DNA of 64,000 nt. Origin: Zasmidium citrigriseum. Taxonomy: Eukaryota; Ascomycota; Dothideomycetes; Mycosphaerellales; Mycosphaerellaceae. Below are positions 23,671 through 36,062 of the stretch, piece by piece; the stretch's first letter is position 1; every line of letters starts with the position of its first letter. Made by a program: the position numbers and the translations under genes. Under the pieces are notes generated by a model. The model ran no database searches and was not told the DNA's origin. It saw nothing but the letters and a program-made list of their open reading frames with translations. Location of the stretch: assembly GCA_002786025.1 (NCBI GenBank), contig NHNW01000025.1:310001-374000 (forward strand), in the 5' to 3' direction.

Positions 23671-26600
23671 GGCCTAGTTTTCGACCTACGTAACAACGAT
23701 ATTATTAGACTCGATTTTAAAAAAAACGCTCTATAAGTTTATGCTATTTACTCTAACGAACAAGCTCCCGTTGTCTATTTCCCTATACGTCGTTATACGC
23801 GACCTCTAAAAGGTTTCGCGTCTAACGCTATTCCTTATAGATTTTATATAGTAGCGACGTAAAGCCTTTTAGACGCCGCGTATAACGACGAACGCTTACA
23901 AAAATAGTATTACTAGAGAGCCTAGACTAACGCGTACAAAGTTATAGGTAGCTTTACTAGTATACTAGCCCGTAGTCGCTATACTAAATAGTTAAGTCTA
24001 GCAAATTCTAGTATTTTAGGTAGTAGCGACGATACGAATTCGACGTTTAACGATACGGTTTTCAATAGAGCGGATAGTCTAGCGTTCGTTTCGTTAGATA
24101 ATATATAGTCTAAAGAGGAGGGTGTCGAAGAGATAGCGAATAACGGGTTAGCGTATAGTACCTCGGATAGCGATTCGTATAGCTAGTCTAATACGTCTAA
24201 GTACGCCGAGTATATACTAGACGCTCCTATTAGATAGGGATATAAGCTAGTAGATAGATAGGACCTTCTAGAGTTGTTTAGTAGTTCTAGCTCTATAGAC
24301 TAGGTATACTATCGTAAGCGTTATAACTAGGTCTAGCGTCTAATAGAGGTACTATAAGAGCTAGACGTAACTATAGACGACTAGACGTAGAAGGATACTA
24401 TTAGACATAAGCTATACTCTCTACTATAGCCTAGGGATAGCGGAGGAGCCGTTAGACCTAAATAGTTTAAGGAAGAGATAACGGCTAGGGCGAGCTTTAA
24501 TTCTAGGCTCGGGTCTAAGGTAGTACTAGTACCCTCGATACCGTCTAACGATATCGATAGTATATAGCGGTTTATTTAGAGGAGAGTGTTTAACACTATA
24601 CGTAAGGAAATATCTAGTATAGTATAAGAGGCTAAGAAGGACGTACTTATACGGAAGTCTAAGGAGGAAGAGAATACTCTTATTCGTCTAGGCTCTCGTA
24701 TACTCTACCTATATACACCGCGAGAGTCTTAGACGACTATTATTCGATAGCTACTCTTTAGTAAAGATAATCTAGTATAGTTAGTACGGACGTTTACGGG
24801 TAAGAGTATAAGTTTCTAGGTATACTCGATGTTATACGATCGAACGAGTATTATTATACTTCCTTTAAATTAGATTAGTAAAGAGTAGGAAGCGAGGATT
24901 AAAAGTATAGGTAGGCGGCCGCTATTACTCGCGTCTAATCGCTAGAAAGACTTACTACTAGAAGACTAGTAGCGTATACGCTAGGGCTAGTATAGTTATA
25001 TTCTCCTTAGCCCTAAGATAGCGTCTTAGCCCTAGTTCTATAGATTATAGTTAGATAGTCGCTTTAGACGTAGGCTAGGGCTAGTTATATATAATAAGCT
25101 ATATCTAGTATACTAGTAGGGCATAGAGTCTCCGTTTCGGCTAGAGTACGCTATACTAAAGGTATTCTAGACTATACTCTTACGTAGGGTAAAGTTCTAT
25201 AGGTGTACTACTACTCTTAAGCCTTAGACGCTAGGGAAGTATTATTAGGCTACTAGGTTTCGAGACGAGTATAAACTAGTAAAGGACCCGATTAATCGTC
25301 TAGAGATCGCTATACGTTATACTACGGCGCTAACTAGTATACTAAACAACTACTAAGCCTTATTCTATCTAGTAGAAGGGTTAATCGACGGGGCGACGAC
25401 TAAGCTACTAGAGAAGACCGTTATCTTTATTAATTCGAGGTCTAGTACGTATACTATAGCGAACGCGTTACGAAAGTTTATTTAGACGAAATAGCTAGGG
25501 AGGTTTACTACGTCTAAAATATATCGTATAGTCTAGACCTATTATAGTAGGACTCGACGTTAGACGTAGAGAGCCGTTATACGGGAGTTTTAGAAGCTAG
25601 ACTCCGCTATTCGCATTCTATTCGCTATAGAGGCGCTTAGTCTCGGGGTTAATCTACTAGATATTAAGCGTATTATCTAGTTCCGTCTACTAACTTATAC
25701 GACACTTCGTATAATTATATAACGAGTAGGTCGCGCTATATAGGATACGAAGACGTATAGTAAGGGAACGTTTACCGTTATATACGAGGTATAGTAGCTT
25801 AGTAATCGACCTAAGCTAGAGTAGGATACTAGACCTACGAGGCTTACTATATAACGTATAGAAGCGCTAGACCTAATCGCGTATAGTAATAGTAAAGGCG
25901 TCGACGAGGTAGAACTATTCGGTAAAGCTTAGACGCCTTCGTCGAAGAAGCGAAAGAAGCCGCTATCTAACGTAGAGCGTTAATAGCGTATAAATAGGGA
26001 CTTATACGTATAGCTAAATCTTTCCGAGTCTAGTATAGATTATAGGCGGTAGACCTTATTAGCGTTTTTCGTAGAGGCGTCTAACGAGGTACGACTACTA
26101 TACTATAATCTATATATATTAGTAATCGCCTTAACCGAGACCGCTATACGAATAGCTATAAGTTTACTATCGTCTAACGCGGAAAGGCTACTAGTCGACC
26201 TACGTATAGTAACTAGTTTAAAGAAATAATTACTATTATAGGAAGCGTTAGAGGCGAGGCGTTTATATGCCTATACTATATTTCCGCTAGTACCTAGTTG
26301 TCTAGTGCCGAATTAAGTACTAGTATAGCTTACGAAACGGTATAGTAGCTTAGATCGCCCTATAGGTAGTCTCGCCGTAGTCGAGAGACTACTCGAAGGC
26401 AACTATATTATTTTAGATAGGAAATATCTAAGAACGCTCTACTAGTAGCTAGGCGTATTCTAGATAGTAGTAGCCTCTAGACTTCCGAAAAAGCGATCTA
26501 GTCCTAGTTAGACTCTAGCTAAGGTTAGAGACCCCTCTATATAGGCGTCGAGTATTATAGCCTCCTCGTCTAATATAGCTACTACGTCTAACGTAGCCCG

Positions 26601-26934
26601 TTAGATATTAATAGCCTCCCTAGATATACTAAAAGAGTCGTAGGCTCCTATATAGGATTCTAGTCCTATACGAGGTACTAATCTATTAGAGTTAGTTATA
26701 GTAGTACTAACTACGCCGTCTAGCTAGGCTAGCTCGAATAGTAGGCGGAAACGTAGGCGTCGTAGTCCTCTAAAAGAGATTTCGAATAACGCTAGAGTAT
26801 AGGATAGGAGCCTAGTTAAGCGGATACGGCGAATAGTAGAACGAACTCCTACTCCGCCCCTTCGAAGTCCGGATTCTAGTACTATTACTACGTCTAGTAG
26901 GCGTATAATACTATCGAGGAAACTACGCGAATAA
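23671..26934 (+). pseudogene. RIP-destroyed RecQ-type DNA helicase of the element
   Basis: One reading frame runs from about 23671 to a TAA at 26932-26934 with no indel, if TAG/TAA are taken as mutated CAG, TGG or CAA codons. Between about 24770 and 25800 it follows the helicase core. A GKS Walker A remnant is followed by PLNQI. The region VIYNKLYLVY is what RIP would make of a DEAH-like DELHLVH box. The helicase C-terminal part reads FINSRSSTYTIANALRKF, then ALSLGVN and QRVGRA, as in RecQ motifs V and VI. RecQ-type helicases unwind DNA 3'-5'; related genes occur in fungal mobile or subtelomeric elements. The intact start cannot be located because ATG is lost. It is non-functional now. Confidence 0.7.
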
Positions 26935-27108
26935 TAATAGTATAGCTACTATTTATTATAACTAAAGAGCTAAAGTTAAGCCTCCTTACCTAGTCTAGTT
27001 TAGCGTATCTTAGTTATCCTCCTATTATATATATTAACATTTACCGCGCGTCTATATACGCTTACTTCTACTCGTCTACTCGCTATTCTACCGCCTATCC
27101 TCTATACT

Positions 27109-30027
27109 ATGTCTAATAGCGACTACTCTACTCGCTACTCTAAGGCCTTACGCTATAAATCGAATCGGGGTACTAGCGCCTTATACGCGGGTTGAAACTA
27201 GTATAGAAATTTCCTCTTAAAGCGTAAGAAGGTCGACGCTATAGTATAGGAGATATAGAGGCTAGGTATAATATTTAAGGAGTTTATTATACGGTTTATC
27301 TCTAAAGAGAGGGGTACTAACTAGGTAGTATAAGGGAAGACTACGCGCGAGCGAGCCTAGATTCTAGCGGAAATTCTAGAAGAAGAGGGCGTTATTCGTC
27401 GTCTTAGACCTATTATTACTAATAGTAAGTTGTAGTAAGCGTACGAACCTATAATTAAACGCGAGCTTAAGGCTATTAGGCGTATTAAGGTAAGGGTTAG
27501 GAATCTACTAGACTCGTAATACTAACGGACGTAGGAGTTCGGAAAATAGGACTCGACTAGATAGCCTAAGGACGTCTTCTATACTTAGTTATACTCGTAA
27601 ATAGTCTAGGCGGCACTAACGCTCTATCGATTTCTCTCTAGGCTAATTTAGACGCGCTCTAACTCCCGTCTACGTCGCTAGACTATATTTCTAGTAGCCT
27701 ACTTCGCTCGTATAACATCTATCTAAACTAGCTACTAACTTAATCGTATAACGGCGATATATCTTTAGAGTTAGGGTATTAAGCGCTATATTATCGCTAT
27801 ACTCGCTAGTATAGGAGTCTACTTATTCCCCCGGAGTATATACCGTTCGAATAAACGCTTTTATACTCTAGCGAGCTAGAACCTACGTCTATTCGGACAA
27901 GATAAGAACTCGCATTTCTATTTCGACAATCTAAATTATATAGAGTAGGTATATAAAACGGGGTTCGCTAGTTAACCTAAATAGGTATACGTTACGTCTA
28001 GTAAAGCATTTAAGTCGATTAAGGTACTATATAGAGGGTTAACGGTCGATATATTATATAAAGAGGTACTACTACGGCCGTATAACGTGTTTAGTACACT
28101 AGGTAATACGTATACGCTAATATAAGTCTAGATATCTAAGGGTATTATTGCCTCCTATCTTACTAGACTATATAGTACTAACCTTAGATAGGCTTTCGGC
28201 GAGGATTAGTAGGACACGGACCTTAAATAGTCGTATATACTAGACTTCCCCGTTATACTAAATATCGATCGTCTCGAACCCTAGAAGACAATCTATACGA
28301 CGCTATAGCTTATATTAGAGAATAAAAGGACTACTAAAGGTATAGGAAACGTTATAGAAGACATTCTAGAGTATTAGTTTAATCTACGAACGCTCTACGA
28401 AGAGGCTATTACGAGTAGAACGTCTAGTATAGAACTACTCGCGTTAGACGCTCTAGATACGATTATAGGAGATAGTATTTATTATACTTACTACTACCCC
28501 CGTTTTAAGTTTCTAAATAGCCTACCTATATACGACCCTACTAGGTTTATACGACTCGTATATAGCGATAATAAGACACTTACGAATTTACGAACATAGA
28601 AGAAGGAATCCGAGGAGAATAATAGCCTATTCGATAAGGCTAGATAAGTCTTACCTATCCTAGCTATCTTCTATCTTAAGATATGTCTACTATAAGTAAT
28701 AGAGACTAATTTTAATAGGAATAAGGAGTCTAGAGGTCCTTTATGCCTCCTCGCATATCGTAATATAATAGACTAAAAGATCTATCTAACTATATAGGCC
28801 CTATTTAGCTATTAAGAGCGTCTAGTTTAGGATAGCTTCTATACCTAGGTAGTAGCCTTTATATACGATATTCTTAATTATCGGAATAATCCCTCCCTCG
28901 AATACTAGGAGCGTATAGGAGTAAAGATTAGTAGTCTAGGTAAGGCTAGCGTACTCCGTCTAGTTAATAAGATCTACGAGTAGGCCTTCTTACTAGACTA
29001 TAGACGACTTAATCTAGATAAACTCTCTAAAGATACGAGGAAAGCAAACGGCCCGAATGCTTCTTAATCGAAGAAAAAGAAGCTAAGGAAGAAGAAGGGG
29101 ACGTCTAATAGCTAGCCGGTCCCTTAAGCTCTATCTAATAAGCCGCTAGATAAAGAGAAGCCTATCGAATGTATAGGGTTAGAGGAACGAGTAAATTATA
29201 TTAGATTTATCGAGATCGTCGAGATATACTATATACTCTACTATACGGTCTCCTATACTAATATTAGGCTCTTAAAGCTCGTTATCGACTAGTATATTCT
29301 AATCTTCTATACGCGATCGAACTATAACTATGCTTTCGTTATACTATAGCTAAAGCGATTAGTTAATATAAAGGCTATAGACGAACTATTATAGCGGGCT
29401 ATATTAGTAAACGGATTAGTAAACTTTTCTAGACGACTAGACGCCTAGTTTAAGATTAACTAAGTAAACGAATACTTAAACCTCTTTCTAAAGAATACTA
29501 TTCGCGATCGCTAGAATAGAGCCTTTAGCGTAAAGGACTAGCTTAAAGAGTATACCCTTCTAGCGTTATATACTAGAATAGTACGAGAAAATCTCGAGCG
29601 GGCGTTTAGAGAATTTACTAATACTAGACACGCTAAACGTTAGACTAAGGAAGAGATATATAAGGTAGCTATTATCTATAAGAAGGAGACCTTTAGGCGT
29701 CGTATAGTCGATCGGAATGCTAGGCTTCCGTTTTATACGATAAATCTAATAGCCGTTAGTACGTTATATCTCTAGGGCGCTAGACTTAATAGCTTTAATT
29801 AGAATATAGTCCGCCGTCGAGACGAGATCGTTATAGAGGATTAGCCTATTAAAGCCGTACTAGGCGAATTACTAGACTCCGTTTTAGACCCGAGGTTCTA
29901 ACGATTTCCCGAGAATAAGCTCTTTCCGATCGAAGATAGTATAGTAGACCCCCTAGACGAAGAATTAGATACGGAATACGAGTCTAATATAAGTAGCGCT
30001 ATAAATAGGGAAGAAGAAGATACCTAA
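27109..30027 (+). pseudogene. RIP-destroyed DUF6589-like protein of the element
   Basis: A surviving ATG at 27109 opens a frame that stays in register for 972 codons to TAA at 30025-30027, interrupted only by RIP-type TAG/TAA. Length and register argue for one gene. The C-terminal half resembles the fungal DUF6589 family as I remember it: a LLxRAILVNGLVNFS block followed by VNEYLNLFLKNTIR at about 29390-29510. A basic KKKKLRKKKG run precedes it near 29070. DUF6589 proteins are uncharacterised and often repeated in fungal genomes. The role in this element, possibly the transposase, is a guess. The family call needs a profile search on a de-RIPped sequence. Confidence 0.55.
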
Positions 30028-30059
30028 TAAACTAGTTTATTATTAGTAAATATATCGCT

Positions 30060-31560
30060 CGAGTTTATTAGACTAGACGTAGGCCGACTCTAAACCCGCT
30101 TAACGTATTATAAATAGAAAGTAAAACTATTCTCGACTTTTAATACCGCTAGACCTATCCTCTAAACTATTATATACCCGTATCTACCTAGACGTATATC
30201 TAGAACTACTAGTCTAGTAGGAAATATACCTCCCCTACCTCGTCCTCGACATTATCGTCCTATTCCTTTAAACTACTCTCCTTCGCCTTATTCTCGAGCC
30301 TATTACTTAGCTCGAGTACTATATCTTAGAGAGCCTACGCCTAACGCCTAGTAACTTACTATCTACTATTAAGCGGTCGAAACTAGTATAGTATAACGAT
30401 ATAGCTATAGCGAATACTTGTCTATAGACTAACTAGACTATTCGTCGTTCCTAGCTATATATCGACTAGTACGTTATTCGGCGAATCGTCCGTAAAGGTA
30501 TACGACTCTATAGCTAGGAGATCCTCGATTACTATACGATTTAGAGTACGGCCGCTAGACGCCTCGGTCGTAGCGCCTAGTGCCGTATATATACTACTAA
30601 AGCTAGTAACGAGACTAGATATACTCTAACTACTAGGAAAGTTCTTCTAAAGGGCTATCGTGTTTCTAACCTACTTATTATCCGCCGCAAACTCGCTAGC
30701 TATCGTATTACCTTCTCTAGACTTATTCTTCTTCTGCTTCGGCTTTATATAGGCGCGTGTCTAGTCGCCTAGACTATAGCTATAATACTAGATTATAAAC
30801 GAATAGCCTATATACGCCCTATCGAAAAGGAACTTAGATTAGAGTATTAGACTTATAACTAGCCGGTTCGTATCTTTATCGTCCGTATCGAAATCCTTAT
30901 CTAGTATATCCCGCTAGCCTAGAATACTATCCGTAAAGTGCTTCTTTATACGTAGGTACCGTCTAAAAGGGCCCTTATTACTTAGATACTAATTATACCT
31001 ATAAGGCGAATACTATAACGTTCCCTATATAAACGCCGCTAAAAGCGAACTAAGAATTATGCCGTTACTATATAGGTTTATACGTAGACTCGTTACGCCT
31101 TAAATCTAGCGTATAATCCCCTTATAAGCTTCCTAGTTAACTAGATTTAGACTAAAGACGTATTACCTAACTTTATAATAGTCTTAAACTTCGGAGAGAC
31201 CCTACTATTCTAATAGGCGTTATCTAGGAACTTAGTAAAATAGAGTACTAGACTATAATACTAATACTCGATTATCCGCTTTAGCTATAGGTATAGGTTA
31301 GTACGAGAGAGGTAGACGTCTAACTAGCCGAACTATTTATCCTAGAGCTAATTTATACGCTTTACGTACTTATCCTACGACTAGGAGTAGTACTCTAGCT
31401 TAACGCTCTAGTCTTCGGGCTTCGGGGGTAGAGTAACTAGTCCCTTCTTATCCTTCTAACCGCTAGTTAAAGAAGTAGACGCTATACTATTGTCTAAGTC
31501 GTACTCTATTTTCTACGACTTAATTAGTATCGATTATACGTATTATACCGCTAAATCTAT
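30060..31560 (-). pseudogene. RIP-destroyed element gene, paralogue A
   Basis: Read on the minus strand, RIP stops apart, this gives a protein of roughly 450-500 codons with at least one frame change near 31050. It aligns along its whole length with the copy at 32905-34420. Shared blocks include RINQLQDKQFG (copy B RIDQLQDNQFG), FTDSILGQ (FSNAILGQ), FLFDRAY (FLFDRVC) and a C-terminal SLKEQD after restoring CAG. I recognise no domain. It is a tandem gene duplicate inside the element. Limits are approximate. Confidence 0.55.
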
Positions 31561-31880
31561 ATACTAAAGAGTAACTAGAGTAGTTAAAGATCGAGTCGAG
31601 TTAGTCGTTAATTAGAGGGCGTCTATAGCGAGTATAGCCGGTTCGAGTTAAGTTAGTCGTTAAAACTAGTAGGTAGCTATAGGTAGTATATGTCGATACT
31701 AAGGAAGAGTTTAAGGTATTAAAATAGGTATAGGCGGCTAGAGGGCGCGATAAACGAAGAGGAGGAGGAGGTAGTAGTATTATTAGAAAGAGAAAGAGTC
31801 TAGACGGAAGTAGTACTTTTAAATAGCGACTAGCGACGATATACGTAGTCTAAGGAGCGCGTAACCGCCCGAAATAACTA

Positions 31881-31948
31881 TTCGTAGCTACTAGACGAGG
31901 TTAGATACTTCCGAATTAGGTAGTCTACTAGTATATACGAGCTTCTAA
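31881..31948. repeat. Tandem duplication landmark, copy 1
   Basis: The 68 bp starting ttcgtagctactagacgagg recur almost unchanged at 34754-34821, 2,873 bp further on. It lies just upstream (minus strand) of paralogue A. Confidence 0.8.
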
Positions 31949-32904
31949 TTAGCGTTTGCTAGCCTTAGTTACTTAGACTTCTATAAATACCCGGGCCTAG
32001 TATATAGCATTTTCGGGAATAAGGAAGGCTTAACTAAGGATTTAGATAGCGGTAGCTTACGTATAAAGAGTATACGGATCCTAGACTCTACTAGTCTCTA
32101 GCTACTCGAGAGACTTCTATTTCCCCTACTATACTTAATAGTCCCGGCTTTTAGAACCCTAGGATTACGAGAGAGTATAGCGAATGTTATTCTAGGAAGG
32201 AAGAAGGCCTACCTATAGTATTATACTATAAATCTATACGTCTAACTCGGCCTTATACCCTAGAATCCTCCTATAATTAGCTTCCTAAGAAACCTATATT
32301 CCCTTTAGCTAGACTAAGTAGTCCCGAGCTTTAGAGGCTTAGTTCTACTAGAAAGTATAGTAAATAGCTAAGCCGGGGTGCTAGAGACAAGGAGTAAAGT
32401 ATTCTAAGGCCTAGTCGTCCGTCTAAGAGCTCGAGGATTCCTATACCTTCCTAGCGCTTAGCTATTCGATAAACGTATTGCCCCGAACTTAGATCTCGTA
32501 GAACTAGCTACTATAGGCTTAACTATACTTCGAAGTACGAGACCTCTTAATTATAGGAGTCCGAGAACTAAGGATAGATACTAGAGTCCCTAGACCGCTA
32601 TATAAAGGCTCCCTAGCTCTTATCCCTACTAATCCCTAGCTCTCTAATAAATATTATTTTTCCCTTCCCTAGACGATCCTATTAGGAATCTAAGAATCGA
32701 ACTATAATCCCGGGGCTCTAAGATGTAAGACCCTTAGCCTAAGAGGCTAAAGACCTATACTTACTCTCCTCTCCCTAACTATAATCCTAGACGATCGAAC
32801 AAACTTAGCTAACTATCCTAAAAGGCTAAACTTGCTCTAAATACGACCCTAATCTAACGAGCACGGTAGATAGGGGTTATAAAGTATAATAAGCAACGCT
32901 TTTT

Positions 32905-34420
32905 ATTTATACTAGGTATCTCGTATAATTTAATTAGAAACGAAGCTAGCTATCTCTAAACCCGCTCTACGTATATTTAATATTCCCTTATATAAAGGAA
33001 ACTAGTCTATACTCCGAATTCGTCCTAGATGCTATCTTAGTCCTACTAGCCTCTAGACTACCGTCTAGACCTACGACTTCTTACGTATGTACGTATCTTC
33101 TACCCTACGATTATAATCCTTATCCTACTCCTTTAGACTAACCTAATTAGCCTCGGTAGTAAGCCTTCGACTTATCTTAAATGCCGCATCCCTTAGAGTA
33201 ATTACCTAGCGCCTAGCGACTTACTAGCTAGTATTAGTCTTACGGAAAGCGTAAGGAATAACTAGATAGCTATCGCGAACTATCGCTAGACGACTAGTTA
33301 AAGCGATCGTAGTTCCTATATATATGTCCGTAGGTACGAACTTATCGCTATTATACGTAAACTTAAACGTCTTAGACGCTAGGAGGTTCTAGATAGCGAT
33401 AGTATCGAGGATACGGCTATACGACTATATAGCCTTAGCTAGACTCGCCGTAGATACGCGGTTAGCCTTAGCCGTCTAACTATATATACTCTATCGTTTA
33501 GGCTAGCGCTCGCGTAGGCTTATCGAATGCCTAATACGCTAATTATCGCCGCTAGACGTCTTAGCGGCCTTCGTACCTCGACTAGACTTAGTCTCTCTTA
33601 CTCTAGATTTCTTAAGGACTAGTCTCTTATTAGCTAGAGAGTAGCTATTATACTTACTATCGATTAGATAGTTCGTACATACCCTATCGAATAGGAACGA
33701 CTTTAGACTCTCGGAATCTATAACTAGGTCGGTCTCTTTATTATTAGACGAGAAGTCGCTATTAAATATGTACTCCTACTACCCGAGAATAGCGTTCGAG
33801 AAGTACTTCCTTATACGCTAGTATCTCTTAAATAGACCCTCCTCGTCGTTATAATAGTTATAATATAGTAGGTACTCTAACGCCCTACGTATAAAACTCG
33901 CTATAATATAACCTAGAACCTTAGTATTAGAGTATAGCCTTAGAACTATCCTCTCGTTACTAATAAACCGCCGTATACGCTTAGCGTACTCGGGCTAGTC
34001 GACTAGATCTAGACGCTAGTCGTCTTTAGTCTATTTTATAATAGACCTAAACTACGAAGAGACCTTACTATACTTCTAAGTAGACTAGATAAACTAACCG
34101 AAATAGATAACTAGACCGTTATACTAGTTCGTAAACATATTCTACATCTAGGTATATAAGTTGTTATAATATAGTAGGACCGTAGCCCGACCGAACTAGT
34201 TGTCCTAGAGCTAGTCTATACGCCGCTCGTACGATACCTAAGGTCTAGAGAAGGTATCTAGCTTCTTACTCTAACTATCTAGCTTCTAGCTAGGTTAAAG
34301 CTCGCGACTATTTCTACTAGGGTATAAAGAAGTCGCTATACTTTAGTCTAACGGTTTAAGGATATTCTACGAAATAATTAGCGCCTATTATATAGAGAGT
34401 ACCGTCTAAGACACATACTA
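32905..34420 (-). pseudogene. RIP-destroyed element gene, paralogue B
   Basis: The minus strand carries one continuous frame of about 500 codons, broken only by TAG/TAA of the RIP type. It is homologous to paralogue A along its length and keeps its register better. The predicted product is rich in Gln, Ser and Arg with a basic middle. No domain is recognised, so it could be a DNA-binding accessory protein or the recombinase of the element; neither is shown. Limits are approximate because the start and stop codons are obscured. Confidence 0.55.
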
Positions 34421-34753
34421 GAGAGTAATGTTAGAGAGTAAGTATTAACTCGAGTTAGTCGTCGATATAGGCGCGCCTATAGCGTCTATAACGAGTATAG
34501 CTAGTTCGAGTCGAGTTAGTCGTCGAAACTAGCGGGTAGCTCTAGGTAGTATATATTACTACGGAGGAAGAGATTAAAGTATTAGAATAAGTATAGAAAG
34601 GTAGACGGCTAGTAAGAGAAAAGGAGGTAGGTAGTAGTAGTATTATTAATAGAAGAAAGAGTCTAGACGAGATTAGTCCTTTTAAGAGGCGTCTAACTAC
34701 GACGTACGTAGTCTAGTACATACGATAACCTTATATAACGCCCGAATAAGGTA

Positions 34754-34821
34754 TTCGTAGCTACTAGACGAGGTTAGATACTTCCGAATTAGGTAGTCCC
34801 CTAGTATATACGAGCTTCTAA
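34754..34821. repeat. Tandem duplication landmark, copy 2
   Basis: Near-identical to 31881-31948, with two differing bases. It lies in the same place upstream of paralogue B, so the duplicated unit includes gene and 5' flank. Confidence 0.8.
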
Positions 34822-35470
34822 CGACTCTTAGACCTAGCTTTAGTCGACTCCCTTCCGTTAATACCTAGGCCTAGTATATAGAAGCTCTAGGAATAATTAT
34901 AGTATAAGTAAGGTACCGTTAGCTCTAGCTCTACGTCTAACTCTAACTTAATTCCTATATAATCCCTAAGCTAGGCTATCTATTAGACCTAGCTTCCCTA
35001 ATACTAGACCCTCTCGACCCGAGTTTTAGACGCCTAGACCTATACTAAAGTACGGTTTACTATAAGACTAGGGTAGACAAGAGTATAGATAAAGTATACG
35101 GACACCCTACTCTACGTATAGAGAGCTATCGATTCCTATACTAGCCTAGTCCTAGGCTACTCGATAAACTACTTCTCCTTCCTCTATACCCTAGCTACCT
35201 ATAGTCTAAGAGTATAGAAATACCTTAGAATATACCTAATCGAGTAGTTAGGAGTACTAGAACCTAGTTAGAGTACTATAGTCCCTAGTCCTACGTCTAA
35301 GAAGCCCTCCTCCTCTAGACTAGCTAGACCCCTAGCTATTTAATAAACTCTTATTTTCCTAGTCCTATACCCTACCTACTATAAATCTAATACTTTAGTC
35401 GTTATCCCCGAGTATTATACTACCTTATTATATACATTTCATCGAAAAAGAGATATAGTTGAAAACCGGC

Positions 35471-35512
35471 CTTAGAATCATCTCCCAGACTGTCGACTAG
35501 GCCCTCAGACTG
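35471..35512 (-). repeat. Right terminal inverted repeat
   Basis: The reverse complement begins CAGTCTGAGGGCCTAGTCG and matches the left end, more closely if three single-base gaps are allowed. It keeps CpA and TpG, so RIP damage stops just inside the repeat. Confidence 0.75.
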
Positions 35513-36062
35513 CCTGCGGCAACTTTCCTAATCGGGCATAGTCAAAAAAAGTTGCCAAGCAGGAAGTCTGTGCACCTGAGGCTACTCCACCCCCACGCAG
35601 GTGGCAGTGGAGTGCGGTGCAGCTGCATCGCGGCTCTGCCAACGTGTGCGGGCGCACCGCAGTCGTTCGTCTGCCACCGGCACGCCTGTTCTGCATGTCA
35701 CAGCCATGGCTCTTTCCCATACAGTCAACTGCTCGCGTGCTCATCAGTGTCACCGCTGGCTGCCGTAGGGCCGGCTTGGGAAAGCAGGCCTCATCCCCAG
35801 CCTGCATACAACTGCCTGCTCCAACACCACCTTCTCCCCGCAATATTCCCATGCTTCCCCTCAGCAATGGCTGCTGTGCCACCAGGACAGCAGGGTGCGG
35901 ACAGGGTGCTGGCATGGTTCCACAACAGATTCAGCCCACGGCCATGGGAATAACGGAAGCGCGTGAGGAGGGGAAGGGGAGGCAGGACTTGATGAGGACT
36001 GAAGAGCCAGCAAGGTGAAAAGCTGCGAAGAGAACGTATAAGAGGACGACACGACGACGACA
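35513..36062. other. Right flank of the element, promoter side of the lactonase-like gene
   Basis: Normal composition with no RIP pattern. Overlapping frames on both strands from 35505 to 36018 look like chance. Presumably 5' region of the gene starting at 36063. Confidence 0.5.

Larger units (their letters stand above)
23595..35512. mobile_element. RIP-inactivated large DNA element with terminal inverted repeats, about 11.9 kb
   Basis: A block of about 11.9 kb ends in inverted repeats (left 23595-23636, right 35471-35512) sharing AGTCTGAGGGCCTA and ATTCTAAG. Between them CpA and TpG are almost absent while TpA is in great excess and CpG is kept; for example 24301-24360 holds 14 TpA, 3 CpG and no CpA or TpG. 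That is the product of C-to-T change at CpA on both strands, the signature of ascomycete RIP. ATG is nearly abolished and TAG is frequent, so no normal reading frame survives. Four decayed coding regions can be traced: RecQ-type helicase and DUF6589-like on plus, and two paralogues on minus. No target-site duplication is evident. The superfamily is unassigned. Confidence 0.85.

Noticed and set aside
23700..35450. CRISPR-like or satellite array suggested by the monotonous TA-rich look
   Set aside because: No regular period exists. The monotony comes from loss of two dinucleotides, and long non-repetitive frames can be followed.
23595..35512. Starship-type element (captain tyrosine recombinase, DUF3435)
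   Set aside because: The ends are inverted repeats, and neither reverse-strand frame nor the two forward frames read as a DUF3435 recombinase. The size is also small for that class.
23595..35512. LTR retrotransposon
   Set aside because: The ends match in inverted, not direct, orientation, and no reverse transcriptase or integrase motif is seen in the read-through translations.
35505..36018. Overlapping open frames of 133-136 codons on both strands beside the element
   Set aside because: Cys, His and Pro-rich products typical of non-coding DNA; one begins inside the terminal repeat.
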